Source: Candidatus Poribacteria bacterium
GTDB taxonomy: Bacteria; Poribacteria; WGA-4E; WGA-3G
Length of the DNA stretch: 56,079 nt
Assembly: GCA_022827225.1 (NCBI GenBank)
Contig: JAJDTJ010000057.1
Span: 1 to 56,079, forward strand
Reading direction: 5' to 3'
Part shown: positions 8,711 through 16,143 of the stretch, piece after piece
Layout: every line of letters starts with the position of its first letter
Numbering within the stretch: the stretch's first letter is position 1
The notes under the pieces: model-generated
What the model saw: the letters and a program-made list of their open reading frames with translations, nothing else
What the model was told of the DNA's origin: nothing
Database searches by the model: none
Translations under genes and position numbers: made by a program

Positions 8711-8818
8711 GCTTACGCAATTTTTCTATAAACGCAATGCCCTACTTATTGTTGTCGAGATTTCAATAGCCTCCAATTAACAGATGGGGTGCCTCGTCAG
8801 CATAGCGTTTGCGTAAGT
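8711..8818. repeat. MITE-like element with CTTACGCAA inverted ends
   Basis: Perfect 9-bp inverted ends, CTTACGCAA at 8712-8720 and TTGCGTAAG at 8809-8817, enclose 88 bp without coding potential in the rimP-nusA spacer. A single copy of the same end motif (GGACTTACGCAA) occurs at 18679-18690. The layout is that of a small non-autonomous transposon remnant; the parent element is not in the window. Confidence 0.5.
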
Positions 8819-8919
8819 CTTGTAACAGTATTTGGAAAGGAGCATGCGGTCTGATCCGGTATAGGATGTTGTTTGCAAGCCTATATAAAACGTGAAACAG
8901 AAAACCGCGAACGTTACTT

Positions 8920-10242
8920 ATGTTAAAGGACCTCCAGAACGCTATTCGTCAGAATACAGCACAAACAGATTTACCTGAACAGGTTTTTGTTGAGGCAATA
9001 GAGGAAGCACTTCGTGCCGCAGCACGCCGAGTTTATGGTGCCGATGCCGACGTTTCTGTTGAGATTAATTTGGAAGCCAGCGATATACGCTGCTACGTCC
9101 CTAAGAGGGTCGTTAATATCATGCGTGATTTCTCCACAGAAATCCCGATTGAGCAAGCTGTACAACTTCAAGAGGATGTTGAAATCGGACAGATGCTGAA
9201 CGTCGAAATCAATCCCAGCGAATTTGGACGGATTCCTGCACAGTTGGCAAAACAGATCCTCTTCCAAAAAATCAAACAGGCTGAACGCGAAAAGATTTAT
9301 CAAGAGTTCGTCGGACGCGAGGGGGAGGTCATCACCGGTTATGTCCAGCGATTTGAACGTGGCGGTATTATTTTGGACCTTGAGCAGACAGAAGCCTTTT
9401 TACCACCGCGAGAGATGCCGCGCTCACACAACTACGAACGCGGTAAACGTTTGCAGTGCCTAATCTTATCGGTGAAAAATGAAGTACGTGGAGCTCCGAT
9501 CATTGTATCACGAACACACCGAGATCTCGTCGCAATGTTATTTGAACAAGAGGTCCCTGAAATCTACGATGGGCAGGTCCAAATTATGGCAGTCGCACGA
9601 GATCCGGGCAATCGCGCAAAAGTCGCAGTGAGAGCCATGGAGGAAGGGATAGATGCTGTCGGGACCTGTGTAGGTGTCAAAGGGATTCGCGTCCGCGCTA
9701 TCGTCAGTGAACTTGATGACGAAAAAATTGATCTCGTCGAATGGAGTGAAGACCCGAACGTTTTTATTGCGAATGCATTGGGACGTGTTGTCGTCAAAAG
9801 GGTTGAACTCGACGAGGAGAATAAAAGTGCCCGCGTCATTGTACCGGATAACCAACTCTCATTAGCCATCGGACAACGGGGACAGAACGCTCGGCTCGCC
9901 GCAAAATTAACCGGATGGAAGGTTGACATAAAAGGTGAATCCGAAGATACTGTTTCGATCAATGAACTCTTCAAATCAGAAGACCCTGAGCAAACAGCAG
10001 ATAGTGCTGATGAAAACGCTCACGAAAATCAACAAGAACAACCCGCTGCCGATGCAACACAATCAACCGCTGCCGATGCAACACAATCAACAGATATTGA
10101 AGATGTAGACGGTAATAAGGCAGATACGGATGCTTTTGAAACCGAAACTGCAGAAGAGAACGCTGAACCGCTTGACGCAACCAGCGATGAAGACGACTTT
10201 GATGTTGAAGACGACTTTGATGTTGAATCTGAAAGTGGGTGA
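8920..10242 (+). CDS. nusA: Transcription termination/antitermination factor NusA
   Basis: 440 residues. Domains in order: N-terminal RNA-polymerase-binding domain (MLKDLQNAIRQN to about 130), S1 domain (about 135-200; GREGEVITGYVQRFERGGII), KH1 (RDPGNRAKVAV and GTCVGVKGIRVRAIVSEL, about 227-267), and KH2 (LSLAIGQRGQNARLAAKLTG, about 310-329). NusA binds RNA polymerase and nascent RNA and controls pausing, termination and antitermination. After the KH2 domain comes an acidic tail of about 90 residues, with two in-frame DNA tandem repeats (24 bp x2 at 10043-10090; 18 bp x2 at 10189-10224), in place of ordered AR repeats. The stop overlaps the ylxR start (GTGA at 10239-10242). Confidence 0.95.
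   Translation: MLKDLQNAIRQNTAQTDLPEQVFVEAIEEALRAAARRVYGADADVSVEINLEASDIRCYVPKRVVNIMRDFSTEIPIEQAVQLQEDVEIGQMLNVEINPSEFGRIPAQLAKQILFQKIKQAEREKIYQEFVGREGEVITGYVQRFERGGIILDLEQTEAFLPPREMPRSHNYERGKRLQCLILSVKNEVRGAPIIVSRTHRDLVAMLFEQEVPEIYDGQVQIMAVARDPGNRAKVAVRAMEEGIDAVGTCVGVKGIRVRAIVSELDDEKIDLVEWSEDPNVFIANALGRVVVKRVELDEENKSARVIVPDNQLSLAIGQRGQNARLAAKLTGWKVDIKGESEDTVSINELFKSEDPEQTADSADENAHENQQEQPAADATQSTAADATQSTDIEDVDGNKADTDAFETETAEENAEPLDATSDEDDFDVEDDFDVESESG
10043..10090 (+). repeat. 24-bp tandem duplication in the nusA tail
   Basis: Two identical 24-bp units (10043-10066 and 10067-10090) encode a repeated A-A-D-A-T-Q-S-T. A second in-frame duplication of 18 bp (10189-10206 and 10207-10224) encodes repeated E-D-D-F-D-V. 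Both lie in the disordered acidic C-terminus. Confidence 0.85.
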
Positions 10243-10556
10243 AATTGTTGAGGGATGTTATTCGGACTTGTATTGGGTGTCGGGGTAAATTTCCACAACG
10301 AATATTGATTCGATTCGTCGGTCAAAAGGACGGAACACTACAAATTGACAACGAAAAGAAGTTACACGGGCGCGGGGCTTATGTCTGCCGCGCCGAAACT
10401 TGCATCTTGTCAGCGTTTAAGTCGCTGAGACGCATCAATTCACTATTACGTACGCAACTTGCACACGCTGTTATAGAACGATTTGAAAAAAAGCTTCTTC
10501 AATGGACGAAAGAATCCGATAGCACAACAGAAAAAAGGAGGTACTCCTATGAGTAG
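10239..10556 (+). CDS. ylxR: YlxR (DUF448) RNA-binding protein
   Basis: 105 residues beginning at a GTG that overlaps the nusA stop; TTG codons follow shortly and could also serve. The family pattern is clear: RTCIGCRGKFPQRILIRFV (about 9-27) and HGRGAYVCRAETC (about 43-55). YlxR proteins are small RNA-binding proteins, and one has been reported to modulate RNase P. Its place between nusA and infB is the standard one. The stop lies inside the beginning of infB (8-bp overlap). Confidence 0.9.
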   Translation: MKLLRDVIRTCIGCRGKFPQRILIRFVGQKDGTLQIDNEKKLHGRGAYVCRAETCILSAFKSLRRINSLLRTQLAHAVIERFEKKLLQWTKESDSTTEKRRYSYE

Positions 10557-12567
10557 AGCCCCAAGGCAGCGGCAAAGATCCTCTAAAGATAATCGTGAGA
10601 GAAATCACGAACAACGCACGCGGGTTTATGAATTGGCAGAACGATACGACCTAACGACCCAAGAACTTATTGCCTTCTTGAAGGACGTTGGTGTCCGTGT
10701 TAAAAATGATATGACATCGCTTGACGCAGATACGGTTGCGTTGATAGAATCTGAATTAGCAACCGAATCCGAGGCGGAAGTTGTATCTACAAATGAAACA
10801 CCAGCCAAAAGTGCCGCTAACGGTTTGCAAATCGAAGAAGGCGCGACCGTTGCTGATCTCGCCGTATCACTCGACTTGCAACCATCTGCACTGATTATGC
10901 GACTCATGAAACTGAAAGTGATGGCAAATATAAACCAAAAACTTGACTATAATACCCTTGTCATGCTTGGAGAGCACTTGGGTTTTGAAGCCATAAAAGC
11001 AAAAACACTTGAGGAAGAACTGTTAGTTGAGGAAGCAGATCCGCCTGAATCTTTACGACCCCGTGCGCCAGTTGTTACAATTATGGGGCACGTTGACCAC
11101 GGTAAAACTTCTCTTTTAGACGCTATTCGTCAATCAAACGTCAGTGAATCTGAAGCCGGGAATATTACACAACATATTGGGGCATATCACGTAACCTTGG
11201 AAGGTGGCAGTGTCGTTTTCTTGGATACACCCGGACACGCCGCTTTTACCGCTATGCGTGCCCGCGGTGCACAAGCAACTGATATCGTTGTGCTTATCGT
11301 TGCAGCCGACGACGGTGTGATGCCTCAAACGGTTGAAGCTATTAACCATGCAAAAGCCGCTAAAGTACCTATCGTCGTCGCGATTAACAAGATTGATGTC
11401 CCGGGCGCACGACCAGACTATATAAAACAACAATTATCGGAGCATGAACTCATTCCTGAAGAATGGGGCGGACAAACTATTTGTGTGGAAACCTCCGCTA
11501 CAGAGGGAACAGGTATTGACTTCCTGCTTGAAATGCTACTTTTGGAAGCAGCACTCCTTGAACTCAAGGCGAACCCAGATAAACCTGCTCGCGGTGTTGT
11601 CATCGAAGCAGAGGTTGATAAAGAACGTGGGACCGTCGCAACCGTGTTGGTACAGTCTGGTACACTAACGGTTGGCGACTTTTTTGTCTCCGGTAGGTAT
11701 TCCGGAAAAGTTCGAGCAATGATAGACGATCTTGGAAAACGGATGAAACAAGCCGGCCCCTCAACCCCTGTCGAAGTCCTCGGATTTACCGGTGTTCCTG
11801 AAGCGGGTGATAAATTCTACGTTGTTACGTCTGAAAAGGACGCGCGCGCGATAAGTGAAACACGTCTTGATCAGTACCGAACGGAGAAGCTCGGCACAAA
11901 TAGCCACGTCAGTTTGGAAAACCTATATCAACAAATTCAAGAAGGTGAAATTAAAGAATTGAACGTCGTCCTTAAAGGCGATGTCCAAGGTTCCGTGCAA
12001 GCTGTCGCCTCATCCTTACTTGAATTGAGCACTGACGAAGTTAAAATTAACATTATTCACCAAGCGGTCGGCGGTATCACCGAGACTGATATTTTGCTCG
12101 CGTCTGCCTCGGATGCTATTGTTGTCGGTTTCAACGTTCACCCGACAACTGAGGCAGTACAATCTAAGGAAATGGAGGGAATTGATGTCCGTACTTACAA
12201 CGTGATTTACAACCTCATTTCCTATATCCGGTCAGCTATGGAAGGCTTACTTGATCCAGAGGTTCGAGAAGTCGTCATCGGACGCGCGGAGGTTCGGGAA
12301 CTGTTTAAAGTACCCCGCCTCGGTTTAGTGGCTGGTAGTTACGTCAATTGGGGACGCATCTCTTACAATCAACCGCTTCGCATTCTTCGCGACAATCGCT
12401 TGATCCATGAAGGAAAAGTCAATTCACTTCGTCGATTCAAGGAAAATGTAAACGAAGTCCAAGCAAACTATGAATGCGGTATAGGCATTGAGGAATTTGA
12501 TGACCTCCAGGTTGGTGATGTTCTTGAGTGTTATGTCCACGAAGAGATCGCACGTACGCTTTCATAG
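10549..12567 (+). CDS. infB: Translation initiation factor IF-2
   Basis: 672 residues from the ATG at 10549, chosen because AAAGGAGG (about 10534-10541) precedes it at ideal distance. Two IF2_N modules ([39 protein letters not shown]) lead to the GTPase domain with GHVDHGKTS (G1), DTPGHAAF (G3), NKID (G4) and an S-A-T motif (G5). The C-terminal domains that contact initiator tRNA follow ([20 protein letters not shown]). IF-2 delivers fMet-tRNA to the 30S subunit. It is on the short side for the family because the low-complexity N-terminal linker is brief. Confidence 0.97.
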   Translation: MSRAPRQRQRSSKDNRERNHEQRTRVYELAERYDLTTQELIAFLKDVGVRVKNDMTSLDADTVALIESELATESEAEVVSTNETPAKSAANGLQIEEGATVADLAVSLDLQPSALIMRLMKLKVMANINQKLDYNTLVMLGEHLGFEAIKAKTLEEELLVEEADPPESLRPRAPVVTIMGHVDHGKTSLLDAIRQSNVSESEAGNITQHIGAYHVTLEGGSVVFLDTPGHAAFTAMRARGAQATDIVVLIVAADDGVMPQTVEAINHAKAAKVPIVVAINKIDVPGARPDYIKQQLSEHELIPEEWGGQTICVETSATEGTGIDFLLEMLLLEAALLELKANPDKPARGVVIEAEVDKERGTVATVLVQSGTLTVGDFFVSGRYSGKVRAMIDDLGKRMKQAGPSTPVEVLGFTGVPEAGDKFYVVTSEKDARAISETRLDQYRTEKLGTNSHVSLENLYQQIQEGEIKELNVVLKGDVQGSVQAVASSLLELSTDEVKINIIHQAVGGITETDILLASASDAIVVGFNVHPTTEAVQSKEMEGIDVRTYNVIYNLISYIRSAMEGLLDPEVREVVIGRAEVRELFKVPRLGLVAGSYVNWGRISYNQPLRILRDNRLIHEGKVNSLRRFKENVNEVQANYECGIGIEEFDDLQVGDVLECYVHEEIARTLS

Positions 12568-12590
12568 CGGGTTGGGTTGGTATGATAGCC

Positions 12591-12626
12591 TATTGCTTCA
12601 AACGGCGCGGTTGAACACCGCCCCTA
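12591..12626. repeat. REP-like GC-rich motif between infB and ylxP
   Basis: The spacer contains CAAACGGCGCGGTTGAACAC followed by CGCCCCTACTTG. Read in reverse it starts GTAGGGGCGGTG, close to the GTAGGGGCGAG arm of the perfect hairpin at 23564-23611. It looks like an imperfect member of the same dispersed palindrome family. Confidence 0.35.
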
Positions 12627-12652
12627 CTTGCAATTAATCGACACTTAAATTT

Positions 12653-12937
12653 ATGCACATCGGGGTTTGTAAAATCCGGCTCCGCATTCCGGACAGTCAA
12701 TCGTTGAAAGCGAAACGCCGGGTCGTCAAAAGTCTTATTGCTAAACTTAAAAACCGTTTCAATATCGCTATCGCAGAGGTTGAGGCGTTGGACGCGCATC
12801 AGTTTGCAGTGTTAGCAGCGGTATCCGTTTCCAACGATAGCGCGCATCTCAATAAACTTATATCGCATGTCGTTAATTTTGTTGAGACAAATGTTGATGC
12901 TGAGTTAATGGATTATGAAACGGAATTCTTTTTTTGA
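12653..12937 (+). CDS. ylxP: YlxP/DUF503 family protein
   Basis: 94 residues. MHIGVCKIRLRIPDSQSLKA followed by K-R-R-V-V-K-S-L is the characteristic beginning of DUF503, with a conserved small-protein fold afterwards (NIAIAEVEALDAHQFAVLAA). The family is found between infB and rbfA in many bacteria, exactly as here. Function is unknown; a role in ribosome assembly is inferred only from context. Confidence 0.88.
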   Translation: MHIGVCKIRLRIPDSQSLKAKRRVVKSLIAKLKNRFNIAIAEVEALDAHQFAVLAAVSVSNDSAHLNKLISHVVNFVETNVDAELMDYETEFFF

Positions 12938-12982
12938 TAAACTAAAACTTGCAAGCCGAAACTTGCTTTTGAGGTAAAACAG

Positions 12983-13366
12983 ATGGCAGATAGTAGAAGG
13001 CAAGATCGCGTAGCAGCCCTCATTCAACGGGAGCTCAGCGAGATCATTCAACGTTCCGTTAAGGATCCACGGGTCGCGTTTTGCACTGTCACGCAGGCAG
13101 ATGTGTCCGCGGACCTGAAATACGTTGATGTCAAAGTGAGTGTTATTGGGGACGAAGCACAAAAGGAGAAAGCACTTGCGGGTCTGAAGAGTGCGGCAGG
13201 ATTCCTACGCCGAGAAATCGGAAAGCGACTCACCCTCCGCTATTCGCCGGAACTCCGGTTCGATATTGATGAATCTGCCGACTATCTCTTGAGAATAGAT
13301 GGCCTCCTGAAGTCCGTCAAATCAGAAGATGAGGCTTCCGATAACCAGACAGCGGACCTGACATAA
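12983..13366 (+). CDS. rbfA: Ribosome-binding factor A
   Basis: 127 residues with the KH-like RbfA pattern: RQDRVAALIQRELSEII (about 6-22), KDPRVAFCTVTQADVSADLK (about 27-46), then LRREIGKRLTLRYSPELRF (about 74-92). RbfA helps mature the 5' end of 16S rRNA in the 30S subunit. The position after ylxP and before nrnA is standard. A short Asp/Glu/Ser tail ends the protein. Confidence 0.93.
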   Translation: MADSRRQDRVAALIQRELSEIIQRSVKDPRVAFCTVTQADVSADLKYVDVKVSVIGDEAQKEKALAGLKSAAGFLRREIGKRLTLRYSPELRFDIDESADYLLRIDGLLKSVKSEDEASDNQTADLT

Positions 13367-13386
13367 ATACTCTACAGATAACTGGC

Positions 13387-14382
13387 ATGCCAAACTATAG
13401 CGCACTCCTCTCCCTATTTGATAGGTATCACAGCTTTGCACTCTCAACGCATATTAACCCTGATGGCGACGCAATCGGGTCGGAACTCGCGCTATACACC
13501 TTTCTCACGGAGATAGGAAAATCTGTGAAAGTATTTAATACAGATGCAGTACCCAAAAACTACAAATTCCTACCGTGTTGGGAAATCATTGAAGGGGTCA
13601 AAGCTGTTGATACATACCGTCCGGAGGTACTCGTCGTATTAGATGCAAGTGCACTTGAACGAATCGGAAAAACCCTGTCTAAAACTTTACTGCCGATCCA
13701 CAAACTCGTTAACATTGACCATCACGCCACGGCGGAGGCGTTCGGAGATATAAACCTCATTATGCCTTCAGCATCTTCTACATCAGAAATTGTTTATAAA
13801 CTTATAAAACACTATCAGGGAGCCATAGGCAAAGCGTGTGCTCTCTGTCTGTATACAGGTCTCATGTTTGATACCGGTTGTTTTCGCTATAGCAATACGA
13901 CTGCTGAAACGCATCGGATTGCAGCTGAATTGATTGAGGTCGGCGAATTCGCCCCTGATGAAGTCTACCAGAACGTTTATGAACAACTCCCCGTCGCTAA
14001 ACTTCGACTATTAAGTGAAGTTCTCGGTACCTTACAAGTGACCCATGACAGAAAGATCGCTTCAGTTTACGCAACACAAGAGATGTTCCGCAAAATAGGG
14101 ACAAAGGCCGATGCGGTAGAAGGGATCGTGAACCAAATTCAATCAATCGCCGGTGTTGAGGTGGCGATCTGCGTATCTGAAATGACGGATCGAAGTACAA
14201 AAGTAAGCCTGAGAAGTCGAGGACATGTCGATGTTAGTAAACTTGCAGCTGAGTTTAAAGGTGGCGGACATGCCCGTGCTGCAGGCTGTCGGATCGTCGC
14301 GCCTTATCTCACAGCACTCACAACGCTTGTTCAAACTGCACAACGCTATATGGATCAAAGTTCCTCGGAATATACGGATTGA
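13387..14382 (+). CDS. nrnA: Bifunctional oligoribonuclease / pAp phosphatase NrnA (DHH family)
   Basis: 331 residues. The DHH phosphoesterase motifs are visible: THINPDGDAIGSE (about 20-32), VVLDASALERIG, and NIDHHATAEAFGDINL (about 107-122). The C-terminal DHHA1 domain carries KVSLRSRGHVDVSKLA and GGGHARAAGC. The enzyme degrades nanoRNA and 3'-phosphoadenosine 5'-phosphate using metal ions. It is the usual neighbour of rbfA. In most bacteria truB lies next; here the gene runs directly into ribF. Confidence 0.92.
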   Translation: MPNYSALLSLFDRYHSFALSTHINPDGDAIGSELALYTFLTEIGKSVKVFNTDAVPKNYKFLPCWEIIEGVKAVDTYRPEVLVVLDASALERIGKTLSKTLLPIHKLVNIDHHATAEAFGDINLIMPSASSTSEIVYKLIKHYQGAIGKACALCLYTGLMFDTGCFRYSNTTAETHRIAAELIEVGEFAPDEVYQNVYEQLPVAKLRLLSEVLGTLQVTHDRKIASVYATQEMFRKIGTKADAVEGIVNQIQSIAGVEVAICVSEMTDRSTKVSLRSRGHVDVSKLAAEFKGGGHARAAGCRIVAPYLTALTTLVQTAQRYMDQSSSEYTD

Positions 14383-14399
14383 CGGAAGGATTGAACTAC

Positions 14400-15386
14400 G
14401 TGGAAAACGCCAGTAATAGGAGCGATCCACAAGTCGTTCCTACAACTTCTCGGTTGAATGATATAGCCGAATTCGAGAAAGAGACAGTTGTCACTTTTGG
14501 TGTGTTTGACGGGATTCACATTGGGCACCAAACTGTTATTGATACGCTTCTCAAGTGTGCCGTACAGCATCAGTTAATGAGTGTCTTGATCGGTTTTTAT
14601 CCGCATCCGCTTGCATTCCTCGCACCTGAACGCTGCCCGCCTCTGCTAACGCCACTCTCCAAGCGCGTCGCACTCCTCCAGCAATTGGGTATTGACAAAA
14701 TTATCATGCTCCGTTTTGACGCTCAGATAGCGGCGATGGCCCCCGAACATTTTGTCGAACATGTCCTGTTAAAAAAATGCCGAGCTAGACATGTCGTCGT
14801 TGGGTACGCTTGCCAGTTCGGAAAAGATCGCGCCGGCAACGCGCAAAAATTGGTAGACCTCAGCAAAATATATCCCTTTGGGGTTACCGTTGTCCCTGCA
14901 ACAGAGATAGACAGGGCACCTGTCCATAGCACCCGGATCCGAGAGGCGCTGACGCGCGGCGACCTTCGATGTGGTTTGCAACTGTTAGGACGTTATTATT
15001 CTCTGATCGGTAAGATCATTCCCGGCGATGGACGTGGGCGACAGATCGGGTTCCCGACCGCTAACATAGACACAGAAAAACAAGTCTATCCCCCTAACGG
15101 CGTTTACGCCATTCAAGCAAAATTGGAAGGACAGTGGTTGGATGGGGTCGTCAACATTGGCATCCGTCCTACCTTTGACGGCACAAACGTTCAGGTAGAA
15201 AGCCACTTTTTTGATTTTGATGAAACGATCTACGGCAAATCTGTAGAAATCTTTTTGATAGAGAAAATTAGAAGCGAACGCAAGTTCCCGAATCCTGAGA
15301 TCTTGATTCAACAAATACGACGCGATGTCAGTACAGCAAAGAAGATTCTCGCAGAGGTTAACCCTTTACCTGAAAAGATTGGTTAG
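14400..15386 (+). CDS. ribF: Riboflavin kinase / FAD synthetase RibF
   Basis: 328 residues from the GTG at 14400, which has GGAAGG about 11 bases upstream; a TTG at 14379 overlapping the nrnA stop would give 335 residues. The adenylyltransferase domain has VVTFGVFDGIHIGHQTVI (about 29-46) and the flavokinase domain has GDGRGRQIGFPTAN (about 210-223), with the family's PTAN motif. It converts riboflavin to FMN and FAD. Spacing leaves no room for an FMN riboswitch, so it is probably expressed with the translation operon. An unusual stretch of about 25 residues precedes the first domain. Confidence 0.93.
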   Translation: MENASNRSDPQVVPTTSRLNDIAEFEKETVVTFGVFDGIHIGHQTVIDTLLKCAVQHQLMSVLIGFYPHPLAFLAPERCPPLLTPLSKRVALLQQLGIDKIIMLRFDAQIAAMAPEHFVEHVLLKKCRARHVVVGYACQFGKDRAGNAQKLVDLSKIYPFGVTVVPATEIDRAPVHSTRIREALTRGDLRCGLQLLGRYYSLIGKIIPGDGRGRQIGFPTANIDTEKQVYPPNGVYAIQAKLEGQWLDGVVNIGIRPTFDGTNVQVESHFFDFDETIYGKSVEIFLIEKIRSERKFPNPEILIQQIRRDVSTAKKILAEVNPLPEKIG

Positions 15387-15417
15387 GTATCCGTACCCCT
15401 TGAGATTTGAGTTTAAT

Positions 15418-15446
15418 TTGAATTTGCAACCGATTTGTGGTATTAT
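15418..15446 (+). promoter_or_regulatory. Promoter for rpsO-pnp
   Basis: TTGAAT (15418-15423), a 17-bp spacer, then TATTAT (15441-15446). It would give rpsO a leader of about 165 nt, long enough for the autogenous control by S15 known in other bacteria. Confidence 0.55.
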
Positions 15447-15616
15447 ATACGTATCACAACCAAATAACGATGGGAACAACTTCCCAAACGCAGCTGAGTC
15501 GCCATTTCATATTATCGTACAGGATAGGCTTTCTGCCTCACACGGATCCGCTTATGAGATGCATTATGATAAAGTTGCGAACCTCTAAAATTATAAGAAG
15601 AAGGAGGTGAACATAA

Positions 15617-15901
15617 TTGGCAATTGGTGCAGCAGAGAAAAAAGAATTAATCCAAAAGTACCAGATACATCAACAGGACACCGGTTCGCCGGAGGCACAA
15701 GTGGCAATTTTGACTGCGCGTATTCGACAGTTGACTGAACATTTTCGGACACACCGCAAAGATCATCATTCACGCCATGGACTCTACCGATTGGTTGGTA
15801 AACAGCGTCGCTTGTTACGGTATCTATATCAAAAAGACGCTACGCGCTATTATCGTTTAATTGATGAACTCGGAATTCGTGACACCATCGGATTAAGATA
15901 A
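15617..15901 (+). CDS. rpsO: 30S ribosomal protein S15
   Basis: 94 residues with the complete S15 pattern: DTGSPEAQVAILTARIRQLT (about 21-40), HRKDHHSRHGLYRLVGKQRR (about 45-64), LLRYLYQKDATRYYRLI. S15 binds 16S rRNA early in 30S assembly. The start is a TTG at 15617, supported by an unusually strong Shine-Dalgarno sequence (AAGGAGGTGA at 15601-15610, six bases before the start) and by the family's A-x-x-x-A-E-K-K-E-L-I beginning; no ATG fits. It precedes pnp, as in many bacteria. Confidence 0.96.
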   Translation: MAIGAAEKKELIQKYQIHQQDTGSPEAQVAILTARIRQLTEHFRTHRKDHHSRHGLYRLVGKQRRLLRYLYQKDATRYYRLIDELGIRDTIGLR

Positions 15902-16143
15902 ATTAGGTTATTGGATAGGTGCTAAGGGCATTTCTATATCGGTACAAACGGAACACAACGCTTGGAATCTTGTGCCTAATAAGTACCGAGTGAGTCGCAT
16001 TAGCGTGCGAAAATGTCCTAAAATGTAATTAGCATCGTCAAGTCGGAAAGGTGTCTCCTAAACAGAGACAGTGATTGCAGCGCCGCTTTATTATTTGTAT
16101 ATGGTGGCACGATGGAAATTGGAATATAGGAGTAGTATATATA

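Noticed and set aside
8844..8864. Six-codon leader ORF behind AAAGGAG upstream of nusA
   Set aside because: Only one base separates the Shine-Dalgarno sequence from the ATG, too close for initiation, and no amino-acid-specific codon run is seen.
15387..15616. FMN riboswitch related to ribF
   Set aside because: ribF starts within a tight operon junction at 14379-14400 and the spacer after it shows a promoter but no FMN-aptamer motifs.
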